Below, piece after piece: positions 1 to 11,700 of a stretch of 64,000 bases of DNA. The notes below the pieces were generated by a model. It saw only the letters and a program-made list of their open reading frames with translations, did not search any database and was not told the origin of the DNA. The DNA comes from Rapana venosa (taxonomy: Eukaryota; Mollusca; Gastropoda; Neogastropoda; Muricidae): NCBI GenBank assembly GCA_028751875.1, contig CM054134.1, forward strand, positions 68,039,839-68,103,838, written 5' to 3'. The translations under genes were made by a program, and so were the position numbers. Position 1 is the stretch's first letter. The number at the start of each line of letters is the position of its first letter.

Positions 1-372
1 GATGTATGTATCAGGGCTTGGAGCTTCACTTAAGTCTTTTTTTTTTTAACTCAATGAGGTTGTGATTCGGCACTCCTCTCTTAAATTATGAATTTTTTAA
101 TACACTAAACGATGTTCAACTGAAGGGAAAGTTCTCTGGCATGTAGGGCAATCATTTTTCTAAACACAGTTGCTTTCCTTGACCATAAGCTTGCCTAGTT
201 TGCTTGTGTTGGCTACTTTTCTTTTACATGTTGACAAGCGTATTCTTTGGGATTTCGGGCTCTCCAGTGTTATGATTTTAAAAACAAAAATTGTATAGTG
301 CAAAAAGTGACATCAGATGGATTCAGCCAACTTCAGGGATCTTACCTTTGGTGAAAATCATCACATTACTTC

Positions 373-725
373 AAGGGGACAGTTCATGAACTGTTCGATG
401 AACAGTTCAAGCCAAAAAGATAAGCAGCTCTAATTTTCAAAACTTTTTATTTTTCAGCATTCAGTGACATATTTTCAAAATTTGTAAAAAAACAATTACA
501 GTTATCTATTAAAAAACTGTCTAACAATCTCAAAAGTAGACATAATAAACTTTTCAATGATGTATAATTTGTATGTCTTTATTAAGTTGGGTAAATGTGC
601 TGAATTTTTCAAATATAGCCAAAATCATGCGTCGCCACAAAATGGCAGGATCCATTTTACTGCGACTCCATTGAGTTAATGGAGTTGGAGCCAAAGAGAA
701 CTCACAAGAAAAAATAGGTCCCCTT
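373..725. mobile_element. Possible MITE-like element
   Basis: The segment begins AAGGGGAC (373-380) and ends with the inverse GTCCCCTT (718-725). It contains further short inverted repeats, for example around 381-410. No coding potential is seen. The short terminal repeats could be chance, and no target-site duplication was recognised. Confidence 0.25.
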
Positions 726-1159
726 AACCCATCCCCTGCTATCATATTTTGCTAAGTCCCATGCTAAAGATTTTGTTTAGAAAAACACAAAAATCACACC
801 TATGACTTTTATTTGAAGATAGCTACATAGTAAGCCCATAAATTTATTTGTGAAGGTGATTTTCTTCTTTTCCTTTTTTGTGTGTGAAAAATAAGGTTTA
901 ATATTTCTCAACTGCTGAGCATATTGTGCTTGCTAACACACTCATGCATCTCTCTGTAGGTGGATAAAAGGCACTTTTTATCATCTTGCTGTGTTACATG
1001 CTTATCAAATCATAAATAGAGGAATTTGTAGCTATGCTGGACAGAAAGAGTGTTGAATCATGACAAACGGCGTTGATCAACTGAGCATTGCAGGCAGCTC
1101 TTTTCATGATGAACGCGTTTGTCAACAGCACAGTGAAGGAGTTAAATGCATACTTCAGT

Positions 1160-1375
1160 GGTGACTGTAACTGGGATTGTTGGGCCACCATCAGGTCACA
1201 CGTTCAATATTTCAGCCACCAGACTGTTCTGCAGGGCTCCAGCAACTGTTCACAGACAGAAAATTAAAAACCTACAGGTTTATGCCATGCCTGTGATGGG
1301 GATCAAACCTGTGATCTCTCAGCTCTGAGCCAGCTGTCCTGCAATGCTAACCACAGCACCAAATGCAGCTGGTTG
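1160..1375 (-). mobile_element. tRNA-derived SINE head, minus strand
   Basis: Read on the minus strand, about 1375 to 1265 has a tRNA-like layout: a GTGGTTAGC A-box-like stretch followed by a GGTTTGATCCCC B-box-like stretch. No acceptor-stem pairing supports a functional tRNA. It is probably the 5' end of an old SINE. Confidence 0.45.
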
Positions 1376-2600
1376 TGTTTGTCATGCTTATGAATATGCT
1401 TTCATCCCATGTTTTATCTGTACACGGTGAGGTCTGCATTCTTTGTCATTTGGAAGTATGTATTGTGCTTACGAACATGCTTGAATGCTACATTTCATAA
1501 CCTGGAGGTCACCTAGAATATGTACTCTGTCTCACTCATCACACCTGGTAATCACTGTGTGATCATAAATACACACTGGATGATAAATTTGTATGGCTGT
1601 ATTCAGTTATCCTATCATATAGGCATCCGTACTTTGACTTGAGAGGATTTTTTCCTTTCATAAAGATACATGTTGGTATACTAGAAGCGTGAAAAGGGTG
1701 AAAGGAATCCCTTCATGATGTTTCAAAATGCAACATCAGTTTAATGTAGGCTTTGGCACTTTGCTGACAAAATTGTTGGTCTGTGCCAAATCTGTGTTGA
1801 CTTGAATTACGCATGTTCTTCTTCTGAATATGCTTCCATGCTGCATAGTAAGATGAAGTCTGTTTTTAATCATGTGTTTTGCTCATGAATGTGCTATAAA
1901 GCAATACATGATTTACACAAAATATTCCTGTTCGATCTGAGTTGACTTATAAGTATGTTCTGCCTATGAATATGCTTCCTATTATGCTTTATGAGTGTGT
2001 GTATAAGTGGTTGTTGTTGTTTTGTTTTTTGTTTCCCTGTTCCTCAGCTAAAGCACCAAGGTTCCACCCATGGTGAGATTTTGAGTATGCCACTGTTTGC
2101 CTGCCTTTAAAGAAATTCCTTTTTGGGATGATGTCTAAACACAACACCAGTTTGCATATGTTATTGAAATGACATCCGCAATGACCTACTTTAGTGAAAG
2201 GCAGAAGAGGTTTTAACATGTACATCAGATGTATTGCATGTATTCGCACACGAGACCTCGGTTTCTAGTAATAATAATAATATATGGAATTTATATAGCG
2301 CTGAATCTTGTAAAAAACAAACAAATCGAAGCGCTAGTCTCATGTGGAAGACTTTCAAGGGAGTGGAGTTGGCACTGATGTTAAATCCAGGGGAAAATCC
2401 CCTTGAATGGGGTTTGAGCCCAGGTCAGCAGTGTTCTGTCAATAAATATGCTTTCATGCTGTATTTTATGTATCATAGATTCATTCTGCTGATGCTTTAT
2501 GCTTCATCTTATTGGGATGCATTCTGCTTATGAATATGCTACATTTCATGTGATAATATTTGCTGCTTATGAATATATGCTTTTTTACTGCATGCTTTGC
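1376..2600. repeat. Degenerate tandem repeat (TTATGAATATGCTT motif)
   Basis: The motif TTATGAATATGCTT, followed by a run like CATGCTGCATTTTAT, recurs about nine times with heavy divergence at roughly 1385, 1465, 1820, 1880, 1960, 2440, 2495, 2525 and 2565. A SINE at 2035-2440 interrupts it. It looks like an old minisatellite decaying in the intron. Confidence 0.45.
2035..2440 (-). mobile_element. Composite SINE-A (C tail), minus strand, with nested insertion
   Basis: From right to left it has a tRNA-like head remnant, the central domain shared by many SINEs in this window (the AGTCTCAT...GGAC core), and the tail containing GGTGAGATTTTG. The core is split at about 2269-2333 by the GCGCTATATAAAT(ATT)n tail of another SINE, with CTAG on both sides of the insertion. 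Confidence 0.6.
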
Positions 2601-2642
2601 ATAGCAATGAAATCCGCCTGCAAATGTGTGTGTTGCCAACAG

Positions 2643-2771
2643 ATGTTGAGGCAGTTCCCTGTAAGCAAGTTGTGTTTGCCACCAACAGCAGCCAGAATGC
2701 TGGTTAAGGGAGGTCTGTCTGATTTCAAATCACAGTGCCTGCATCACGTTATTTGTGCTGGTGAGCCTGTG
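2643..2771 (+). CDS. ACSM: ACSM exon variant a (alternative exon)
   Basis: Acceptor CCAACAG, donor GTG|GTAAGT, 129 bp, phase 0 at both ends, 43 residues beginning [20 protein letters not shown] and ending CAGEPV. It is 67% identical at protein level (29/43) to the next exon and begins exactly 200 bp before it. It encodes the strand-helix segment just before the A5 motif, near the acyl pocket in related structures (family knowledge). It is probably used as an alternative to 2843-2971. Confidence 0.85.
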
Positions 2772-5713
2772 GTAAGTGTGTGTATGTATGTGTGTGTCAA
2801 CTCAAAGTGCAGATGTACTGAAATGGCGTCTGTTCAAAACAGGTATTGAGGGAGTATCCTGTAAGCATCTTGTGTATGCCACCAACTGCAGCCAGAATGC
2901 TGGTTAAGCAGGATCTGTCAGATTTCAAAACAAAGGCCCTTCGTCGTGTTGTGTGTGGTGGTGAACCTGTGGTAAGTGTGTTGTGTCTTATTTTTGCAGA
3001 TTGGTTTTCATGTTGAGATATTTGAAGTACACACACAGGGATGTGTATGTATACCCCCACATATGCAGATTTGTACATGTTCACAGACACACATACATAC
3101 TCACAAGACTCTCACACATACAGCTCCTACCAGAATTGAGGGAGCTTTGGTCTTATTGAATAAACTAGATAAATATTATTACTTTATGGACACAAATTTG
3201 AGAATAAAGCTGAAAGTATTGATCAACATTGGAGATGTCTGTATCTCTTGGGTCTGGTTTGCACTGGGATTTCTGAATAAAAGAAAGGGTTAAAGCAGAG
3301 CAGTCCTGTTATGCAGTCAGAACCTGCATTTCCATTCAAAGTGATTTCTCTTCCTCATTGAACCTGATGCAGTATAAACAAAATTGTCTTATTCAATGCC
3401 CCTTCATTTGCTGGTTTTAGGGTGACTTCAAGTCTTGGTTTTTCCTCCATTTTCTTTTCTGTGGTGACTATTTTACTTTACTTTTTCTTTACCCCTTAAC
3501 TCTTGAGGAATTGTTGGGGAAGTGCACTGGATCTAGAGATTCTAGGGAGACTGTTGTAGGAGGGAAGAGGAGACATCGTCATTCTGAAGTGGGCATTTCA
3601 CTAAGTCTGGCTCTTGGATAACCGCTTTGCTGTTGTCAGTAGACTGATCAGTGTATGTTGCCATGCATTTGTAGATCAGAACAGTATCACTGAGCACCAT
3701 TTATTTATTTATTTTTTGTGAGGATAATGGAATAAGCATTCATGTACATTTTTACATCCAGTCTCCGTGTGTATGCAGTTCTGTAGATTTTGTCATCCAT
3801 TCCCACTGGTACACAATGGCCTATTCTTCCAAAAAGTTGAACAGGTTTTAACATGTGTGTAAGATGTTCTGCATTATTTCGCACACAGGACCTCAGTTTA
3901 TAGTCTCATCTGAAGGACTTTAAAGGGATCAGCTGCATTAAGTAACCTCTCCTAGGTGGTGGTCTCAAAGTGGTGTGACATTGATAGCTACTAGTGGACT
4001 GTTTGATCTGTGTGTTTGGTAGTATGAGAATGAATATGTTTTTATGAAATTACATCAAGATGAGTGGTATTGGACAGCTTTGCTGGTATCAGAAAATTAA
4101 ATTTCAAGGACGAAAAGTGACAGTAATGCAGTCAACAACAACAAAATGACATTAATGCAGGCTTCTAATATTATGTAAAAGTGAGTGTGTTTGTGTGTGT
4201 GTGTGTGTGTTTTGTTTACTGAAATCCTCCTTGGCCCAAGAGGGGTCAAAGGCGAATTAAATCTGGAATCTTTGTGTGTGAGTGTGTGTGTGTGTGTGTG
4301 TGTAAGTCTTCAATTTTAACATCTTTCCACTTTAAGTGATACCAGATGGCCCCAAAATAGGAGACTGAATACAAGAGATTGAGATAGAGAGAGTGAGAGA
4401 GAGAGAGATCTACTCTGTGTGTGCGTGTGCATGCGAGTGTGCATGCATGTGTGTGTATGTGTGTGTGTGTAATAAAGAGTAATAATAAAGGAAATACACA
4501 AATAGTATTCTTAACATAAACAGATCAAGAACAACATTTTTCAATAAATGAAATTCAAAGAGAACTACAACTACAATAAATGCCTTATAGGACTTAACAA
4601 TAAACCTTTAGCAATGTCAAATGTTAGCTTTACATTGTTCAAAACTTCGTCAATGGAGTTCTCAGAAAAGGCAGGGAGATGAGGTTTTAAATTCTCACAT
4701 TCAAGTATGATATGGGTATTTGAAATATGTATGTTTGTCCATCGTGTCCGACGATGACCTCCAAAACAGCAGAGGAGGCAGCTGCTGTTTGGAAACTGGG
4801 CAGAAATTTGATTATAGTGGAGATGCCTTGCCCACAGCACATCCCCACTCTCTCGGCCAAGTGGGCATAAGGACAGTCAGCATTGGAGATGCTCTCCAAA
4901 GGCCAACCAGCCCCCAGGGCTGCAGCACATAAGGACTGTGCAGTCAAGCCTCCTAGTCAGAGAGTCATAGTCGATCACTAAAGACTAAGCTGTAAAGTGG
5001 AATTCCATGAGTGGGAAAACCACTGGTCATACAGCCTCTCACCTTGCTGTTGCCCCCAGCGTCAATGGTTTAATCAAGAACCGTGATAAAGCCCAGGCGC
5101 TGACGGCACATTTAACATCCGTGCTGAATTTTGTCATGAATGAATTTAATCTTATCCTGAAAAATAATGTGTGTGTGTGCATTTGTTTGTTGTTGTTATT
5201 ATTATATATTACTATAATTTATTCTTTTATTTCGAGGAAAATGGAAAAAGCACTCGTGTGCTTTTTTTTACATCCTGTCCCCATTTGTATGCAGTTTTTG
5301 TAAATTTTGTAATTGGTTCCTACTGGCACACAATGGCCTACTCTTACAAAAAATGGAACGGGTTTTAACATGTGTGCAAGATGTTCTGCATGCGTTCGCA
5401 CACATGACTTCAGTTTATAGTCTCATCTGAAGAACTTTTAGGAGGAGTGGAGTCGCCACTGATGATAACTCCTGAGGAAAAATCCTCTTGGACGAGATGT
5501 GTGTGTTTGATATGTCAAATGCTGTCTCATTTTAATATGTATGATACCCCTTTGACCTATATGGTTTATTTTATGTTGTGTAATTTTAATTTTAATATGC
5601 CACCCATAAGTTCTCATTCTGAGATAATAAAGTAGTCTTGAGTCTTATTCTTTATCCAAAAAAGCTAAATCTTTTTGTTATGCAAAGAAAAAAACTCATT
5701 ATCCCTTTATTTA

Positions 5714-5744
<31 letters not shown>

Positions 5745-8700
5745 CGTGTGTTACACGTAATTATTTAGCGCACGTAAAAGAACCCACGGCAACAAGAGAG
5801 TTGTCCCTGGCAAAATTCTTAGAAAAAAGCCACTCTGATAGGGAAACAAATACAGTTGCAGACATGGAAAAAAAAAAAGGGTGGCGCAGCGCTTGTGGCG
5901 ACGCGCTCTCCCGCTCTCCCCGGGGAGAGCAGCCCGAATTTCACGGAGAGAAATCTGCCGTGACTTAAAGTGGTATGAAATGAAATCTGAGCGCTTTGAT
6001 TTGTTGCTTTACAAGATTCAGCGCTATATAAATTCCATACATTATTATTATTATTATTATTATTATTTAGTGAAGAACATAAATGAATATGTGTAAGACC
6101 ACTTACCGAAAATCAGATATAGAGTAATTGGTTGAAATGAATTCACTCAGTGTGTGTTTGTGTGTGTTTTTTAAATTTTTTATTTAATTCTTTTATATCG
6201 AGGATAATGGAAAAAGCACTTATGTGCTTGTTTACATCCAGTCCCTGTGTGTATGCGGTTTTGTAAATTCTGTTATCTGTTCCCACCGGCACACAATGGC
6301 CTACTCTTATGAAAAGCAGAACAGGTTTTAATGTATGCTTAAGATGTGTGTGTGTGTATGTGTGTGTGCATGTGTATATATGTTGGATGTGTCCATACAG
6401 AATCCTGAACTCATTGAAGTGTGGCGAAAACAGACTGGCTTGGACATCTTTGAAGCATATGGCCAGACAGAAACAGTGAGTATACTAACATGCCTTTGGA
6501 TTCATTGGTAGCTATTAGAACTTTTTAAGTATTGTTGTGACTGCTAAAAATACTTGGTGGATGTTTTGCTTGCATGGTCTTGATCCTCCATTCTTTCAAT
6601 GGGGTTATTGTAATAGCCCAGAATAAAACATCTTCAGCCAAACTTACAAGCCTTCATATTTCATGCTGGTATGTTCATGCCATCCATAGTACTGGCCATA
6701 GCTGGCATACCAGCTGTCAGTGTGTTACTGTATGACACCAGTCACTGAGATCTAATTACTAAATTTAATGTGCATGGACATGGTTTTAAAGCTGTTTCTT
6801 TCTTGCGTGTGGCTCACCTACTCATTTTTATGTTTGATTTTCCCTGACAAAAAAGGCTTTTCCCCAGGTTTTTACAGTTGCATGTAACTTTTTAAATATT
6901 AATTTGTTTTGGGGAATGATTTTCAGCAGAGGAGAATTCTGAGTGACAGTCAGCTCCCCAAAGGGGAGGCACCCCTGTCTCTTGTCTTTGATGCTGTAAC
7001 TTATCTTCCCAGCTGCAGACATTCAATAAAACTGAGCCCTTTCTTGAGAATGAATTCTGAAGTTCATCCCAAAACAAACTTTGTAGTTTCAGGTATCCTT
7101 AATAGTTTCGCATAGCCTAAAAAAATATATAGAGTTGATTAAATGGTGATGAAAGTAAGCACAGAGAATTTTAGAAATAATATATGGAATTTATATAGCG
7201 CTGAATCTTGTAAAGCAACAAATCAAAGCACTTTATGTGTTATACAAAAATATATCTAATAGAAGAAGAGCAATTCACAAGGAGAAAGAATAGATGGACA
7301 CTCTAGCTGAGTGGTTAGACCCTTTGACTTTAATCCCATTGGCATGGGTCCATGAAGTCATGGGTTTAAGTCTTGGTGGTGTCTTCTGTGCATTTTTATG
7401 ATCGCCCAGGTCAACTTCAATTGCAGACCTGCTAGTGCCTTAAGTTCCTTCATGTATATACAGTTGCAGAAGATCAGATATGTACGTGAAAGCTCCTGTA
7501 ATTTGTGTCAGTGTTCAGTGGGTTATGGAAACATGAACATAGCCAGCATACGTTGCTGAAGTCAGAGTGCAGCCTAAAAACAGTCTCATCAACACAAAAT
7601 CTCACCATTTGTGACACCTTGGAGCTGTAGCTTAGAAATGACCAAAACAAATCATAAGGAGAAAGACACCCTTTATTCACACTTCATTTCAACTTAACTT
7701 TGGTAGTTTGGGGATCTTGATATGTACAGATCAGGCAAATTGATCTGTTTTATGTCCCAATTTTGTATTAATAAAATAAATTTGGCATTTAGTCATGGCT
7801 GTTCAGATGCCATGTTGATTTATTTCAAGGGAGAATTATTCACCTTGTGACTAGAATTGGATCATGGTTATATTTTTTCTAACATTACTTTTTTTTCATA
7901 TCTAGTCATAAGTCATGATAATTAAGATGAGCATTCAGTTGAAATGATATATCTGTTAATATATTTTAATGATATATCTGTTAATGTATTTTAATGATAT
8001 ATCTATTGATATATTTTAATGATATATCTATTAATATATTTTAATGATATGTCTATTAATATATTGTTTTAAGCAGACTTTTATCCTCATTCAGTTCAGC
8101 AGATAATCAAATGATTTGAAACAGGCAGAACATTAATGGGGGGGGGTTCCAACAAGAACATAATATATTCCTTAAAAAAGCACTATCAAAAGAACCATCA
8201 CAAGTGTATATCTGCTTCTTGACAACTTTAATTTTCCTTTACAAAGTTATGTAGAATGGCTTGTGTGTGTGTGCATACATGTGTTTGTGTGTGTGTGTAA
8301 AAGAGAGAGAGAGGGATGGGGTGAAGGGGAGTGAAGAGAGAGGGAGTGGAGAGAGAGAGAGAGAGGGAGATGACAGAAGTGAGAAGTGAATAAAACCAGA
8401 TTAAGATAGAACAATGGACTTCTGTTTCCTCGCTGTAAAGAAGAAATAGAACCATTTGAAGCATGACATTTCATTATCTCAGAAAGGTTTTGGTCTCACC
8501 TATACCATATCACTTCAACATTAGCGTGCAGTACAGTGTGAAGACGTTTGCTCAATCTTCTTCCAGACACTTCTGTGTGCACGCTTCCCCTGCATTGAGT
8601 ATCGGCCTGGGTCAATGGGCAAAGCTGCCCCTGGAGTGGACTTACAGGTCTGTACATAATTACCTGGTCCTTCTTTCTGAAAAATACTGGTATTCCAGTC

Positions 8701-11700
8701 TGTCAGTTAATTGGTGAGAAATGTATTTCTGTTTGTTTCCAAATGTATCTCTGTTGTTTTTAATATTTGGTAAAGTGGTACTCGTCTTCATTGGCTGTTC
8801 CAGAGTTATTTCTGTTGGCTTGTTTCAGATAGTTTGTAGAGATTGGTGTTCATCTTCATTTTTAAATAAACAACTGATGCATGAGAAAGGTAAAAGTTTT
8901 TGTGTTGAACTATTTCAATTTGTTGCTTAGAACAGTGTTCTGTTTCTTTGTTTCATTTTTTTCCCTATCTTGGGTGGTACTTGTGGATGTTTTTGTTTTG
9001 GCTTTTTGTTTTCAGTTTTATCGTAGGTAAAGGATAAGAAGGTATTCTTGTTTGTGTATCACGTGGAAGTTGGATGCATTGGGCCTAACTTGACAATGGC
9101 AGCACAACACATTTTCACTCATATGACAGACAAGAGTTGCAAAAAAAAAGACAAAAAAAAAAGACAACAGTAGTTGCTGTCTGAGTATTCAGCGAAAAAG
9201 AAGGGTTTTTTTTATGTAGTTGACAATTAAATGTTATTTGTGAAAGTTTTAGAAACAGAAGTGCCTCTTTTTCAGACAGTTGTTGAGAATGGTTTTCGTG
9301 TTTGTATTTGATTATATTGTGTTGTCCTTTCATGTCTTGTATTCAGTTGTTTATAATTCACAGTCATGGCAGTTTTCTACCAGAAAATCAAGCTGGTCTT
9401 CCCAGGGACAGTTCATCACCTCAAGCGCAGAGCCACTGGGATTTTTTTTCTCTCTGTGGACCTAATTCTTTCCCAAGTGTGTGTGTGACTGGCCTTTTTC
9501 CCCCTGACAAAAAATATGCCAGGAGCATCTCTTTTATTGTGGTGCTTTCTCTACATGCGGAGAAGAAGTGTAGAAAGTGAGATGAAGGCCATGCAGCACT
9601 CTTGGGGATCAGTGACTAGGTTGGCCCAGAATAGGCAGGAGTGGAAGCGCTTTGTTGCTGCCCTACACACCGCTGGGTGTAATGGCTAATGATGATTCTC
9701 TACATGCACTAAATCTTTGTAACTCACAGAACCTCAGTTTATCATTTGATCTTGTTTGTCTTTTTGTTAGTTTGTTGTTCAGCTCCTCAGTTACATTTCC
9801 AAGGTTCACAAACGGGGAGATTTTTGCATATGCGACCGTGTTTTCCCACTGTTAAGTAGCCACATTCTGATTTCAGGGATGATGTCTTAACAGGATACCA
9901 GTGTGCATGCAGATTTTTTATCTATTTTTTGTCATTCGTTCTTTTTTGTACAAACGGCCCACTCTTCCAAAGGGCAGAACAGGTTTTAACGCATGCGCAA
10001 GATGCTCTGCGTGCATTTGCACAAGGGGCCTTGATTTATAGTCTCATCTGAAGGAGTTTTGGAGGAGTGGAGTTAATACTAATGTTAACTCCAGGGGGAA
10101 AATCCCTTTGAAAAGATGTCTCAGAAGTGATTCAAACTTGTGCTTGATACTTAGCCAACAAATTGTGAGCACAACACTCTAACCTGTAGGCTATCCTGAC
10201 CCCTATCATCTTATTAAGTGCTTTGATTTGTTGCTTTACCAGATTCAGCGCTATATAAATTGCATATGAAATTATTATCGTCATCATCATCATCATTATT
10301 ATTATTATTATTATTATCATTATTATCATCATCTAAAAGCGTAGCACCTAGACCACCACTCTTGGTCTTAGCAGCTGAGGGGAAAAGTCTACCATCTCAT
10401 GTGAGAATGTAACCTGCAACTTCTCACTTTCTGCTTGAGAGCATTGTAGCTGAACCACCACTCCATCTTTTTCCATACAACATCTCGACTCAACTGTTTC
10501 CATCGCTGCTCTTGTCGGTAGGAGCTCCACACAATGCCACCAGGGTTTGCCATTGTTCTCTGTCTCTTCTGAGTTCTACAATCTCCTGTAGCCCTCCCAA
10601 GACCACTGATCTCAGTGATGTTGGCAGTGTAGGATGTTGGTAGTCTGCCTCTTTTCATTTTCTGCCCTCAACCTTACCCCTTAGATAGTTCGTACAAATA
10701 GTTGGTTTGTTGATTTTTCCCACTGTTCTAGGTTGTTGATGAAGAAGGTAAACCTATTGAACCAGGCACAGAGGGTCTTGTTGGTGTTCGCTGTCGTCCA
10801 GAAAGACCTGTGGGACTTTTCACTCATTATCTGGTTAGTGTGTACATTGTGTGGTTGTCGTGTATGAGTGTGTGTGTGTATGAGTGTGTGTATGAGTGTG
10901 TATGTGGTGTATGAGTGTGTGTGTGTGTGAGTGTGTGTGTGTATGAGTGTGTGTGTGTGTGTATGTGTATGCATGTGTGTGCACCCGCATACATGCATGC
11001 ACATGTGTGTATGTGAGTGTGCATGTGTGTGTTTGTGTGTGTGTTGTTGTTGTTGTCTTCAATTTAACATCTGTTGACTCTCAGTGATATTAGACAAGGG
11101 ATGTGGAAAATGTAGGGGAAGTTTAAACAGAGAGGGGAATGGTCAGAGAAAAGACTGATTAGCTAACATGTGTGTTGGTATTTTCATGCAATTAAAAGGG
11201 GAAAAAATCTTAAACATGAGTCAAAAATTAAATTCAACAAATTGCTAACATGAAACAACTATAAAGTAACTACAACAAATACTCTAATGGGCTGTGCAAT
11301 AGACATTTAACAATGGCAAAGGCTAATTTTGGATTTTTAAATACAGTTTCCACAGACTACTCACAAAATGTGGGTAAAAAAGGTTCAATAATTGGACACT
11401 CAAATATGATGTGAGTGTTGGAAATATGTTCCCCACAGAGGCACCTAACATTTTTACAAAATTTTGTTATAAATGCATTTAATTTTATTCTAAACTATAG
11501 TGTATGAACTGTGGTTGTGATACTTAAATGTGTTTGAGAAGGAGTCATGTAACATGAAAGAAGGCCATTTGTCAGGCAACTCTTTAAAGATCATTCCTTG
11601 AATTGATCAGATTCTCTCAACTTACTCCACGACGTTTGTTCTAATAAACAGTATCCCTCCTGTAGAGATAATGGAACATGCAGTTCTATTGATTCCAAAT

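Larger units (their letters stand above)
1..2642. other. Intron upstream of the first visible ACSM exon
   Basis: I found no exon here. The stretch holds a possible short inverted-repeat element (373-725), a SINE head on the minus strand (1160-1375), a composite SINE (2035-2440), and a degraded tandem motif on both sides of that SINE. The amino-terminal half of the acyl-CoA synthetase must lie left of the window, because the first visible exon already encodes the middle of the adenylation domain. Confidence 0.6.
2972..6400. other. ACSM intron: SINEs, LINE 3' end, microsatellites
   Basis: It holds SINE fragments (3228-3290, 3712-3960, 5218-5492, 5700-6068, 6183-6345), (GT)n tracts at 4180-4305, and a minus-strand LINE 3' end (4306-5170) split by a 375-bp repeat. 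No exon was recognised. Between 3300 and 3700 I see nothing identifiable. Confidence 0.6.
6476..8566. other. ACSM intron
   Basis: It holds a SINE-D tail on the minus strand (7178-7245), SINE-B (7296-7665), a 25-bp minisatellite (7943-8064) and a GT/GA microsatellite (8262-8375). The remainder (6480-7170, 7670-7940) is unremarkable AT-rich sequence. Confidence 0.6.
8648..10731. other. ACSM intron
   Basis: It holds repeat I (9075-9185), a LINE C-terminal scrap (9570-9690, plus), a composite SINE-A (9772-10200, minus), a SINE-D tail (10218-10330) and a minus-strand LINE C-terminal fragment (10395-10670). I recognise nothing between 8650 and 9070. Confidence 0.55.

Noticed and set aside
1146..1328. 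Possible upstream ACSM exon
   Set aside because: The frame lacks the expected acyl-CoA synthetase motifs and overlaps a minus-strand SINE head.
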